Below are positions 32,023 to 42,586 of a DNA stretch of 64,000 nucleotides, piece after piece. The DNA lies in the NCBI GenBank assembly GCA_030435675.1, contig CM059623.1:5606012-5670011 (forward strand), read 5' to 3'. A program made the translations under genes and the position numbers. The stretch comes from Steinernema hermaphroditum (taxonomy: Eukaryota > Nematoda > Chromadorea > Rhabditida > Steinernematidae). Under the pieces are notes generated by a model. The model was not told where the DNA came from, did not search any database, and worked only from the letters and a program-made list of their open reading frames with translations. How positions within the stretch are numbered: the first letter of the stretch is position 1; each line of letters begins with the position of its first letter.

Positions 32023-33761
32023 GTCGCTTTCACTGGAAGAAAACTACTTAATTACGAACGTATAAAACGGCTGATAAAAGAGTCACCGAAATACAGAAAC
32101 AGAGTCGACGGGTCTTAGAACCACATCGCGCGCGGTCCAACCACCATTTCCTATTCTATCTCGCTCTACAGCGCCATAATTTGTTTCTCATCTCATCCAT
32201 GTCACATCCAGCCCACACCATTCCACCACCAAGATTATCCATGTCCATGAGGTCAACTAGCTGTAGCAACGAGCGACGAATTGATGCCGGTTTCTTTAGT
32301 ACTTCCAGAATTCTAACAGCTACCTCGACCGTTGACTCAGGAGAACACCAGTACCGATTCTGATCGTGAAAAGGCAAGGATTAAAACAGAGAAAATGGAA
32401 GTAAAAGGAAACCAAAATGAGTACTGAAATTAGTACAGAGTGATACGAGAAGACTATAAAAACAAGAACAACAAGAATCCTTACCTTGAGGCCGCTTGCA
32501 CACAGAAGGAAGGTGGCGCTAACCGAAAGTTTTCGCAGCACAAATCAAGTTTGAACTCCTGAAAAATTCAATGAAACATTAAAGTTTCACACGCAAACAG
32601 AAGGCATCACAAGCTGCGCTCTTCCACGTGGGCATACACGATATGGTCGCGATCGCGATGCATGCGCGCTCCGCGCTCTCACACAATTTCTCGCCGAGCA
32701 CCGGCGCATTGCTGCCCGTTTAATCGATTCACTCAAAGCCGTCACTGGGCATGATACGCAAACAACGAGAGTGCGAGATAAGCTCGCTTCTCGCTTTTGA
32801 GAACGCAAAGAATGTCGTAAACACATCTGTCACAGGTCGCACCATCGCTTGGCACTGTTCCGGAAAAGGAAAAAGCTTCGGTTTTATTGTGTTTTGACAG
32901 AAGGAGGGGAAACGGTAGCCGTGTTTTATTTGGCGTAGGACAGGAGGATAGATCAATCGATAGTATTGATGTGTGGAAGCAGCAAGTGTACGGTATCCAG
33001 AAAGAAAAACGGCTTCTTTTCGAAATGACTTCTCCCTAACGACCAAACAAACACGGAGGCGAAGTTTTTGTTCGACAATGAATCAGTGTTCCCAAGGGAA
33101 ACGTGTTTAGAGTTTCCACATGAGTCCAGAGCACAGGAAATAACAAGACAAAGAAACAGAAGATGAACAGGAAAGTTCGCCTGCATTTGAACAAGACAGA
33201 ACTGTGGGACCCCGAGGAAAGTCCATCCGCAAAAACATATTTTCGGTCTTCTTCTTTGGGGCGTCACGCAAAGATGACATGACACCCGTGTGCTGACGAC
33301 GTCTTCTTGAGTTTTTCTGTCGGCATAGGAATGCGCTGTTTGTATTCGGTAGTTTTGAGCGCAATGGTTGTAGGCTTTATTGCTGTTTTTCGCGAAGATC
33401 GAACGTAGAAGCCGCTTGGGAATGGATTAATGTAGAGAAGAAGTACGTGGAGAGATCTTTTGGTCGAGGGAGGCGTTTTCTATGCGGACAATAACTGAAT
33501 TAAGTTGAGACGTAAATAAAAGGTTTTTCGCAACCTCCGCCCGCGCCAGCCTTCACATTGATCGGCTGTGTATCGTGCTGGGTGGCCGTCCCCTGCGCCG
33601 CTCTCTGTCAGTGGACGAACGATGGGTCGCGTCCTCTTCTCTGCGCCCACTCTGTATTATCCCCTTCACCGTTTCGTTTGTCGTGATTCCTCTCTAGAAT
33701 TCCGTGATATTCTCACTCCGAGCGCTGCATTTTAGGCATAGAATACGGGAACTATCCGGCA
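32023..33761. other. Divergent 1.7-kb intergenic region SR protein / SPT2
   Basis: A minus-strand open frame at 32377-32156 (PESTVEVAVRILEVLKK) sits behind a splice-like acceptor, but no upstream exon gives it an ATG. No other coding signal. TACGGTA at 32989-32995. The last 150 bp before 33762 are presumably the SPT2 promoter. Confidence 0.4.
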
Positions 33762-35830
33762 ATGGACTTCGATTTCCAAGAACTGCTCCGAGAAGCCGGC
33801 TCGAACAATCGCCACGCGTCGCAACGCATCAATAAAATAGATGATGATTCTCGGCGTGATCAGCAAAAATCGATGAAATCGCTGGCGACTCAGCGAAAGG
33901 CTATAAAAGAAGAACTAAGACGACGAGCTCCTCCACCCCCTGAGCCACCCAAAGTGAGTTACTGTGCCATCGATTTTTGATTCACGTTCATCTCAGTTTG
34001 TCATTCCGAAGAAGAAAAAAGAAGAAGAAAGCAAAGTAAATGATGCAAACATCCAAGCCTTTCTGCGTCGCAAAGAAGAAGAGAAGCAACGGAAGATGCG
34101 TCAGGAGAGAGAAGATCGAGAAGAACTGATTAAGCATCGCATGAAAGAATCAGGAGGTCGGGTAGGTTTCGTATCCAAGTATTCGACATCAAGTGTCTTC
34201 CTTCAGGCCAGCAAGAAAATCGCCAAGCATTTTGGCATGAATGCTCTGGACATGCAGAAGAAGTATGGCAACGATCGCGACCACGAGGCCGTTCTGGAAA
34301 GAAACGCAATTCGGGAACAAGAAGAGCACGATCGCCTCGGTTCCGAACTTCGCAGCGGTGTTCACAAGGCCCTGGTTAAGAATAGGGAGGCGCTTAACAA
34401 ACATGCATCACTGAAAACTGAAAAACAGGAGCCGTTCCGAGTTGGAACGCGAAAATCGAACAGTATTTGTGGACTGAACTCTCGAAATAGGTTTGTCAAT
34501 GTTTTGCTCTCTAATTTTCTTTTCTGTTTTCAGCAAAGGTGAATCCTACAAAGAGCCGGCACCTTATGTCCCTTCACAGGTTGGCGACAAGAGAAAATCG
34601 GCAAATAACTCCGGTGCTCCGCTCAAGAAGCGCCCTGCACCTCCCTCCCTGGACTTTGGACTTCTCATGCAACATGCTAAGCAGAACGAGGGTCACGATG
34701 GTTTGTCGAAGAAACGGGCGACTACTGCCAAAGAAGAGGATCTGGGACCCCGTCCGAAGGCGATCGCGCGACCAGGCGAATACGTGAAACCGAAGCCATC
34801 CATGAAGCAAGGTCCTTCTGGTTCAAGGAATCTATCTTCAGCAGTTTCCGCGAAGCAGGGATCTATGCCCAGTTCCAAGATGCCATCTTCATTGGCTCCC
34901 GGTTCGAGCCAACGTCGACCTGAGCAGCACAGCAAGATTTCGGATGCGCGCAAGATGGGAGATCAAAAATCACTCAATGGGAGAGCCGATATGGAACGAA
35001 AGGCAGCAGCGTCCAAGGTTCCGAAGAAATCCGCTCCTCCGGAACCGCATCGTAACATGGCGGGTGTGCTGGTGCCTGGCAAACGGTACTTGCCAACTGA
35101 CGTCAGATACAAGGCAGCCCTTGCCGCTGGCCTTGTTCAGCCACAGTCAGCTCCCAGAAACGGTAAGACTGAAAAGTTGGTATAATATTCATGTTTGCTT
35201 TCTTTAAGAACGACTGCCGCCAAGCGCAAAAGTACCAGGGAGGATGGAAAAACCAGCGGGACCCAGCCGCCCACTGTCTTCCTCCAAGATGGCTCCACCG
35301 TCGTTGTCGCAGGTTTCGCGGAAGCCAATGAGTGGACGAGATGCACCTCGGGCTCCGGTGCGCGAGCGTGACTACGACCGTCCCAGGGGCCAGCAAATTG
35401 ACCGTCGCCGGGACTATGATGATCGCAGTGGAGGATACGATGATCGCCGTCGAAGCGGTGACTATGGCCACAGACCTGCAAATAACTTCATGAGTAACTC
35501 TGACGACGAATATGGAAACGACTACGATGATGAGTACGACAGCGAAATGGACGATTTCATCGACGATACTGAGGTTGATGACTTCCAACAGCGTGAACTG
35601 GAAGACACTTTGAAGTTAGTTGGGTTGTAGTGCTGTTAAATCGAGGAATGTGTTCTAGGTTGATCAATCGAAACTACGACAAGAAGAGGTGGCGCTACAA
35701 CGAGATGACCATTGACGAGCGGCAGATGAGTTCCTCCTTCAGGGACATTAGTCAAGAAGAAATGCGAAGCGCAAAAATCGGGATGTACGAGGATATCATG
35801 GAAGCCAAGCGTGGAAGTACCGCGGTCTAG
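33762..35830 (+). CDS. SPT2: SPT2-type histone H3-H4 chaperone
   Basis: Nuclear chaperone acting at transcribed chromatin. Exons 33762-33953, 33997-34161, 34207-34490, 34534-35162, 35209-35614 and 35659-35830, with introns of 43-46 nt in consistent phase. The N-terminus MDFDFQELLREAGSNNRHAS leads into a long Lys/Arg/Glu-rich helical part (RRKEEEKQRKMRQEREDREE) and a Pro/Ser-rich middle (RPAPPSLDFGLLMQHAK). The C-terminal SPT2 domain is recognisable: an acidic block YDSEMDDFIDDTEVDDF, then NYDKKRWRYNEMTIDERQ and RSAKIGMYEDIMEAKR, the histone-binding helix region of the family. It is convergent with the Ig protein gene, 144 bp away. Confidence 0.9.
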
Positions 35831-35974
35831 TCAGCGGGTCAGAGCGATCTTTCACTACACATTCACTCACAGTTCTACTAAATCGTGTTCGGATTATTTA
35901 ACAGATGTCCTGATAGTTCCCGCGAAAACATATCAGAGTTGGCTGATAAAGTTTTATATAAAGCTGTCCTCTAT

Positions 35975-37066
35975 TTACAGCGAACAAAGCCTCGAACAAA
36001 ACAGAACAGCGATCACCAAGCAGAGAGACGCAGGTGCGACCGCAAACCCGCCGTTTGAGTGCCTAGGGAGTCCTTGGACGGATAAGAAGCTGTGGAGTGT
36101 CACGTGCTTGTAGTCGCTTTCAGTTGTCACTGTGAGCGAAAGATGCGCTTCGGCGTTGGTGACGCGGGCGACTATCAGCCGGTTACGGTAGCAGTAGTTG
36201 GAGTAGTCGGGGGAATAGGTTCTGTTGGAGCGGCTGTGCTTCAAGGAGGACGCGGCGTAGGGTCCCTGGCTGTCGGCGTCGCCGACGATGAGATGCCGGG
36301 AAAGCCAGTAGACGCGTGGTAGAGGATTCGCGCAGACTTCGGCCTCGACGAAGCCAGGGCGGCCGAAAGGGAGGTGACTCTCCACGATCCTCGGTGACTC
36401 AATGCCGTGGATGTGGAGCGTGGTCTCCGCGCTGTAGCAGAGCCGGTCAGAAGAAGGCAGGAGGACTCACCTGACGGCGCTCTTCCCGTGCTCGTTGAGC
36501 GCCTTGCAGCGGAAGATGCCCGAGTTCGAGAGTTCGTTCAGCTGGACATTGCAGGTCTAAAAGGTTAGGGCTGTGCTGAGACGGCTGGGAACGGCTCCGG
36601 GGATCCATTGAAACCGCTGGAAGGCGGCATCTGGGACTTACCTTTGTGAAGTTATGCTCGAAGTTGTCGTTCACTTCACACTTTTCCGTCAGAATCGAGA
36701 AGTCATTGCACGCGGCCGTTTTCCACTCGCGGTCCCTGCGTCCTTTAAATTGCCACTCGATGTCGACGCTCTTCGCCAGTGACAGAAAAGAGCAGCTGAT
36801 CTCCACGGCATTCTCCGACTGTAAAGGATTACTGTAGGCCGACGAGATCTACCATAGAGGAGTCTTCTTGAGAGTTCAGAGGCAAAGACCTCACCCCGTT
36901 GGAAGCAGTTCAAGAAACCCACCAGCGGATAAACGCCTGATTTGTCGCGGGAGAAGTCACTTTCCAGCCAGATCTCGCACTCGTAGCTGTGGCACGTGGA
37001 GTTGCAGATTCCGGCGACGCCAGGGTGCGCCAGGAGGATCAGAGGGGCGATCGTCAGAAGGAACAT
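35975..37066 (-). CDS. Immunoglobulin-domain cell-surface protein
   Basis: ATG at 37066 starts a signal peptide (MFLLTIAPLILLAHPGVAG) with a short Cys-containing mature start (CNSTCHSYECEIW). Four exons follow to 35975. An Ig C2-type domain is seen: first Cys in AVEISCSFLS, Trp in VDIEWQFKGR, second Cys in SGIFRCKALNEHG. After it, IHGIESPRIVESHLPFG may begin a second Ig-like or Fn3-like fold without an obvious Cys pair. The C-terminus is hydrophobic (VAPASLCLVIAVLFCSRL) with no basic tail, which would suit a GPI-anchor signal or a single TM. Potential N-glycosylation sites include NSTC and NFTK. Exact family not identified; a neural adhesion or ZIG-like role is only a guess. Confidence 0.75.
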
Positions 37067-37581
37067 ACTCGGAAAGTATCGATTCCAAAAGTAAAAAGGT
37101 GAGTGGTGAGTGGCCGGAGTCGACGTTAATGACGTTGTGTTATCGCTTATCGCCGCCGTCTTCGCGAAGCCGACGATCGCTTCCAAACTGGACGCAAGAC
37201 GCTAAGCTTATTTGAATTTATCAGTTCGCTCGGAAGCCACTTCGCCACGTCCACCACCCCTGCAACGTGCTGTGCAAGCGGGGTTCAGAGAGAGCTCCCG
37301 GAGAGGCTGCAGGAATGCACCGTTTTTTTTTGTCAAAGACCCTTTATGGCCATACGAGATGAGTGTTTTATTGTCCGACACGGGAATGTGTGAGGAATGC
37401 GAAGAAGAAGCCGGCGATTAACCCGATTTCCTCCAGGCGATTTGCCCTAAAAAGCGGTAAAGCCGAGTGGATCAGGAACAAATCCCTTTATCTCGAAATA
37501 CTCTGAAGTGTCTTCTAATCTTAAATTCCTGAATCCGGCGGGGGCTCCACGACGACCACGGGAATCCTAAATTCCTCTGCT
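37067..37581. other. Intergenic region between the Ig protein and the next membrane-protein gene
   Basis: No gene supported; a T9 run at about 37323-37331. Probably the Ig gene promoter plus the 3' end of the downstream-oriented neighbour. Confidence 0.4.
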
Positions 37582-38161
37582 TTAGAGGATTTCTCGAATG
37601 GGAACCAACTCCATGCTAGGCATCTCGTCCTCTTTGGGACCTTCCATGACCGCGTAGATGTTGTCAGTCTTGCGCGGGGAGCATACGAAGAAGACGATGA
37701 AGATGCCTAGGGACACGTTCGCGTCGCCCCGTGAAACATGCGTTACCAAAGAAGACGGTGATGAGCGCGATGGACGCCGAGATCAAAAGCCAATTGGGGA
37801 ACGCGGCGCACTCGAAGAGCTTCAGCTCGGGGATGCCCTTGTGTTCCAGCTGATTGCGCTCCCACTCGTCCGGCTCCGCCGGGAAACACCCGAAAGTGCA
37901 CGAATCCTGGCAGGTCGGCACGGAGAAGTATTTCTGGATGATCTGAATCGTGGAACGCGCGGATTGCGGGAGCTACAGTATACCTTTGCTGAATGGCCTT
38001 TCACCAAATCGAAGGTTTCGTTCGAAAGCGCTCTGTAGCGACAAGCGGATCCGTAGAGATTCCGGAACTCCGAAAGAGGGCGTACAATGTTTGTGCTACC
38101 GTATCTCTTAGCCAGCATTAGAAGGTTGAAGAAGTGATCCGGCTCGAGCCATGTGCACAAA
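37582..38161 (-). CDS. Uncharacterised single-pass membrane protein, 5' end unresolved
   Basis: Not recognised. Three exons are supported: 38161-37984 (CTWLEPDHFFNLLMLAKRYG to LVKGHSAK), 37942 to about 37752 (IIQKYFSVPTCQDSCTFGCF, then a hydrophobic WLLISASIALITVFF) and about 37714-37582, which finishes the TM (GIFIVFFVC) and encodes a short acidic tail ending MELVPIREIL. The Cys-rich part before the TM suggests a lumenal or extracellular domain. Upstream sequence up to 38560 can be read in several frames and overlaps a duplicated fragment, so I did not assign a start. The gene may be broken by the repeat island that begins here. Confidence 0.5.
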
Positions 38162-38475
38162 CTAAAGAGCAGTTTAAGACGTTTTCCAAGAACTGGACGC
38201 AGGCGTTCGATTGATTGCAGCCAAATGTAATTTTGAAGGAGCGCGCTTTTTCCGTTTTATGTTGTTTCGGCGAAGTGCACATCAGCCAGAATACACGGTA
38301 CAAACAGGCAGAGTCGCGATACATGCACAGATTACTGTAGAAGTGCAGCACAGTCCACAAAACTCTAACCATGACCTCTGCCACTTTAAGAGATCGTCGC
38401 CTAGGGCAAACGCGAGGGTATACGGAGCCTGAACACCAGAAGGAAACGGACCAACCTGCTCGCGCAGATACTGTC

Positions 38476-38565
38476 GCAGATCGCCTTATCCCTACAGAAC
38501 GCAACGTCTTCGAGTACTGCACAAGCTTCGGGGAGCAGCATTCTGGTGGCAGCGCTGCTAGCTGA
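38476..38565 (+). repeat. Duplicated coding fragment, copy 1 (ADRLIP family)
   Basis: Reads ADRLIPTERNVFEYCTSFGE and then differs. The same segment recurs at 44460-44575 as ADRLIPKCKAFEYCTGFGNS, with high nucleotide similarity in the same orientation. The parent gene is unknown. Confidence 0.65.
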
Positions 38566-38641
38566 AGTGAGGCTTAATGCAATTGCAAAGTTTACACGGA
38601 CCCTCGAGGATAATGAGATTTCACCCTCGGCCTTCGATTTT

Positions 38642-38906
38642 CTCCGTTATCGAACAGATTCTCAATTTTCTTTGATGTGAGGGTTTCTGTCAATGCATGA
38701 CTGGATTTTGATCTTCTCAGCTGATGGAGTGTCGTGAGCACGGCGTACTGAGATACGGGTGAAGTTCATGGCGCTTGAAGCGGGAGCAGAGACGAGGTTG
38801 ACTTGCAATGGAGCTTTCGTCGTCTTGGCGAAGTTGCAAAATCCAGCCTTGCATTGACAGAAACCCTCACATCAGAGATAATTGAGAATCTGTTCGATGA
38901 CGGAGG
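38642..38906. repeat. Hairpin built from a duplicated 3' end of the DHHC gene
   Basis: Arms of about 70 nt, 38642-38711 and 38836-38906, are inverted copies of each other with few mismatches around a roughly 125-nt centre. The right arm reads SEIIENLFDDGGDP then stop, matching the end of the DHHC gene (PEIIENLFDDGGDP, 44714-44760). The similarity continues past the stop into its 3' UTR (38906-38965 against 44680-44713, inverted). The left arm carries a diverged copy (KKIENLFDNGENRR). Confidence 0.8.
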
Positions 38907-38962
38907 AGACCCTTAGGGATTCTAGGGTTATTTATAAATTGTTCATTTGTGTTTTTCGTAGC

Positions 38963-39118
38963 CGGCGTAGACGGCGCGCATCATGGGCATCTGGGAATCG
39001 GCGAAACTCTGGAGACGGATCTTCTACTTCGCGGGGCGTTTGGTGCACTGGAGACCCGAAACCGCCCCAGAGTTTCGCCGATTCCCAGATGCCCATGAAG
39101 CGCGCCGTCTACGACCGG
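38963..39118. repeat. Second hairpin, about 50-nt arms
   Basis: 38963-39012 and 39069-39118 are inverted copies (core GGGCATCTGGGAATCGGCGA with its complement) with at most a few mismatches and a 56-nt centre. The right arm overlaps the start of the QMP fragment that follows. Confidence 0.85.
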
Positions 39119-39235
39119 TTCGATATCACCGCTACGCCAGGGATGAAGCCTGCAGCGATGAGACATCCTCTGTTTGTCTATTTTTTCGGTGTCCTGCACG
39201 GCGAAAAGCCTTTGATTCGGGAAATAAAGTAAGTG
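39085..39235 (+). pseudogene. Gene fragment QMPMKR..., copy 1
   Basis: Reads QMPMKRAVYDRFDITATPGM then KPAAMRHPLFVYFF. An inverted, frameshifted copy lies at 40861-41010. Parent gene not recognised. No start or splice context; likely a dispersed fragment. Confidence 0.5.
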
Positions 39236-39382
39236 AGTGAGGGTTTCTGATGAGATCTGCAACCCCTCGAGGAACCCTTGAGTTCGACGTTCTCATGCAT
39301 GGAACGCATGACAATGATGCTTTCGACAATGACAGATACTCCTTGGAATATTGCGATGCTTCGTAGAAATGAAGTCTCATTT

Positions 39383-40330
39383 ATGGCATACCTTCCAGCC
39401 GTATTTTACGAGGCACTCTTCCGCCTCTCACACAATACGCGCAATCCTTATCCGTTCTATAAGGACGCGATTCCCCTCTCCGGCAACTTTGGCATCTTCG
39501 CGCGTTCCATGCATGAGAACGTTTGCACTCACAATATTGGCCTGTGGCGTGATAGAGTGTATAGAGATTCTCTTTTTTACTCGTGTAAAAAGCAGTCAAA
39601 GACTTGCGATGGTGGACCCAAGAATGATAAGTATGTTTCACGTATTTCCATAGTTCTTATAGCGGATAACTCAAAGATTTCTCGAAAGGTTGCAGATCAC
39701 ATCAGAAACCCGTACGCCTCCTATGCGCTCACGCTGGAACAGAATACGGTCAGCAGAGAGTGGATCGACACTGCGTGTTCGTGGAAGCAATTGACCTTGC
39801 TTAATATCGTTTTCAAGTTGAGTGACTCATCCATCGAGCTTTGTGAACAACTCATCAGAAATGGGAATCTGACCCAAGTACACCTGCACAAGCGGGCGCA
39901 GAGTGAGAGAGCGATCGGAATGATAAAAACCGCCCTCTGCCAAGACAGAATTCGAACGGTGCGGCTGGCGACTGCCGATCTGCTGGAAGAACTTCTGGCG
40001 TTCTGTTGCAGGAACTCGGAAAAAGTTGTGGGAAAGGATCTGTGGCTCCAGAAACAGCCATGGGAGGATAGCGGCCTAAGGCCCGTAGTGAGGCGCAATC
40101 TGGAACTTTGCCGTCCAGAAACATTCGATCCGATTGCAAGGAAATATCTTTTCTTCCCGAGAATGTTCAAGAAACCGTCAAGATCCTACAGGGTCATCCC
40201 AGAAGGGACCCTGGACGACAGCCACCAAGTATACATGCTCTTCGACTGCGCAAGACTGGTCGAAGACGAAGAAGGAGAAGAAGAAGCGCATCTCTCAGAT
40301 ACAAAAGAGCTCCGACTCTTGTTTACGTGA
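39383..40330 (+). CDS. Single-exon orphan protein, possibly of a nematode lineage-expanded F-box-like family
   Basis: 315 residues without an intron, unlike all neighbours, which have an intron every 150-400 nt. The ATG at 39383 was preferred over the upstream in-frame ATG at 39278 because MAYLPAVFYEALFRLS looks like a natural start (short hydrophobic/Pro helix, like F-box-type openings). The middle has SWKQLTLLNIVFKLSDSSIE and the end is acidic (ARLVEDEEGEEEAHLSD). The arrangement reminds me of large families of intronless proteins in some nematodes, but this is from memory of style, not a match. No catalytic motif is visible. It lies between hairpins and gag remnants. Confidence 0.55.
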   Translation: MAYLPAVFYEALFRLSHNTRNPYPFYKDAIPLSGNFGIFARSMHENVCTHNIGLWRDRVYRDSLFYSCKKQSKTCDGGPKNDKYVSRISIVLIADNSKISRKVADHIRNPYASYALTLEQNTVSREWIDTACSWKQLTLLNIVFKLSDSSIELCEQLIRNGNLTQVHLHKRAQSERAIGMIKTALCQDRIRTVRLATADLLEELLAFCCRNSEKVVGKDLWLQKQPWEDSGLRPVVRRNLELCRPETFDPIARKYLFFPRMFKKPSRSYRVIPEGTLDDSHQVYMLFDCARLVEDEEGEEEAHLSDTKELRLLFT

Positions 40331-40455
40331 TTATGTATTTCACTGTTGCCGTAGTTGACCTTGCTTGACACACGGCTCAGCTAATTGAGAAATGCGAGAG
40401 AAGATGAGAAATGCAAAATAAATGCTTGTGAAATGTTTGCTGAAAGATATCACTT

Positions 40456-40860
40456 TTGCGGCAACTCACCCTCAATCGGCTGTCGGCATCACCGTTGACC
40501 TCTGAACCGCATCGAACAGTCCCACCACGTCAGCACGTCCATCCATCACCTCTCATCTCCTTCAATCGCCACCTCAACAAGCTGAAAAACACCATCGCCG
40601 CTATCAACACGGAATGTGACCATATCCGAGAAGTTCAAGAAGGCCGCGACACCGCCGTCGCTCTCCTGAATTCACTTCAAGAACATCCTCAAAGTATTCG
40701 ATCCACCCTATCCGAATTTGACCACCTGGAACGTGGGTGGAGAAGCATGATCTCCGCGATGAGCCCGAAACACCGAAGATTAATTAAGTCATGGCGATCC
40801 ACACGACAGCAGATGATGGCCCCGATTTCATCATCGACTTTACCGACTTTATTTCGTGAA
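40456..40860 (+). mobile_element. LTR-retroelement gag remnant, upstream part (probably BEL/Pao)
   Basis: Open frame without an ATG. Helical, charged content such as LNKLKNTIAAINTECDHI and HRRLIKSWRSTRQQMMAP resembles gag N-termini of BEL/Pao-type elements. Assignment leans on the downstream remnant at 42028. No LTR, protease or polymerase is visible. Confidence 0.4.
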
Positions 40861-41010
40861 TCAAAGGCTTACGCCTTGCACGACTCCGAATAATAGACAA
40901 GCATAGGATGTCTCGTTGTAGCCGGCTTCATCCCTGGCCCGGCGTAGATGTCGAACCGGTTGGTGTCGACGCGCTTTATGGGGCATCTGCGAATTGGCAA
41001 AACTTGGCAA
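40861..41010 (-). pseudogene. Gene fragment QMP..., copy 2 (frameshifted)
   Basis: Inverted relative to copy 1 at 39085. After allowing for one extra C, the frame follows copy 1 (RFDI, PGMKPA, RHP) and then a stop. Fragment of an unknown gene. Confidence 0.5.
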
Positions 41011-41169
41011 ATGGCGGTGTAACTTCTTCTTCTCGGGGCGTTTGTGGCACAGGGGAGGCTTCTGAGCTCGCATTTGCTTCGGAGAAATGAGTCCGTGGTC
41101 CGGGGGTTGCGTCTTCGCCGGTCTTGGTGTCCTCAGAGTGTCGGCGGTCTCCACACTGCCCTCGACCTG

Positions 41170-42025
41170 TATACTCAGATTAAAAAATCTCTTGGCAAAA
41201 CGGCGAGTACTCCCGCCACGACTTATAAAGGTCGTATGTTCGTGCAGCGCCGAAATTTCAATGGGATTCTTGAGTTTCTGGATGAATCGCTTGTTTTCTT
41301 TGTGTACGAAGTGTGATTTCCAAAAAAACTCAACATTATGTTGTTGATCTATCTCTGGCAGATCGTTTGCGCCATTGAGCGCCAGAGGTAGAATTTCCAC
41401 GGAGGAGATAGCTTTTTTTATCTCCCCGACTTGTATTTTTCCCTAGTTTCTCGCCTTCTACACTGCGCGTCTTGTTCAAACTGGCACAACAGATCGCGCC
41501 GCCCGTCCTTGTCATCACAGAATCCATTTAGACCAATATGAAAGCGATTTGAATGGGAACAATGAAATCGAATAAAAACCGGACATTCGCGGTACCGGAC
41601 GTCAGTGTGTAAATGCGATGTTCTGAGTGCATTGATCTGATCAGCGCTGAATAGCTTTCATATCGGTCCAAATGGATTCTGTGATGACAAGGACGGGCGG
41701 CGCGATCTGTTGTGCCTTGAACAAAACAAAACGCAGTGTAAACACGAAGGCGAGAAACTAGGGAAAAATACAAGTCGGGGAGATAAAAAAGCTATCTCCT
41801 CCGTGGAAATTCTACCTCTGGCGCTCAATGATGGCGCAAACGATCCGCCAGAGATAGATATACAACATAATGTTGAGTTTTTTGGAAATCAGACTTCGTA
41901 CACAAAGAAAACAAGCGATTCATCCAGCAACTCAAGAATCCCATTGAAATTTCGGCGCTGCTCGAACATACGATCTTTATAAGTCGTGGCAGGAGCCTCC
42001 GAAGAGATTTTTTAATCTGAGTATA
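41170..42025. repeat. Long palindrome, about 375-bp arms with a 108-bp centre
   Basis: Arms 41170-41545 and 41654-42025 are inverted copies at roughly 90% identity by eye, with small indels. Outer ends are TATACTCAGATT... and, inverted, TATACTCAGATT.... No clear target-site duplication was found. Either a foldback/MITE-like element or an inverted duplication; transcription would give a long double-stranded RNA hairpin. Confidence 0.85.
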
Positions 42026-42027
42026 TG

Positions 42028-42112
42028 CCTCGCCATCCCCGTCCAGCGTTTACTCTGCCGCCGCGAAGCAAGTCCGACTTCCGAAGTACGACCTGAAAAA
42101 GTTCAACGGAAC
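42028..42112 (+). mobile_element. LTR-retroelement gag remnant, downstream part
   Basis: Reads AAKQVRLPKYDLKKFNGT then a stop. The (L)PK(L/Y)xLxKFNG motif is a well-known signature of BEL/Pao and Gypsy-type gag proteins. It directly abuts the palindrome, suggesting the palindrome split the gag frame. Confidence 0.55.
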
Positions 42113-42586
42113 CTAGAGAGTGTCTCAGCTTCTCCCAACTGTCCCCGGCATCACGTCATCCCGCTGACCATCGGCCCACGAAGACGTCGACCACCCCTGC
42201 AAGAGTGCCCAGCGCCTCTACCGTCTCGACTGCCGACAAAGACGATTCCTCGCGAATTTATCTCCTCTTCTCACAGACACTTTGTACTCGGCATCCTGCT
42301 CGGTCGCGTTTAATTTCTCTTACTCCACAGGTTCGGTATGATTCTCATGACGAAGCTGTTCAGGGTCGATCTGCGTCACCTCCTTCTTTCGTCGTCCAAA
42401 CGATTTTCGTTAGCGCTCACTCCGCTTGACTGCGCTGTCTAAAAAGATAAACATTAGCGTTGGCATCAACCAGTGCTGGGCACACGTTGTCGGATTTCGT
42501 CTATAGTTGTTTCACCCCCCGGGCAGGGGTCATGTCGGGCCGGGGGGGGGGGGGGGGGTAAAGTCATAGTGAATTTTCCTCCTCTA

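Noticed and set aside
32156..32541. Small minus-strand gene with a mitochondrial-like N-terminus
   Set aside because: The long frame (PESTVEVAVRILEVLKK) is open, but no ATG joins it in phase; candidate exons upstream end in stops.
32953..33285. Minus-strand open frame with a hydrophobic, signal-like stretch
   Set aside because: No family resemblance, no splice logic and it lies in the SPT2 upstream region.
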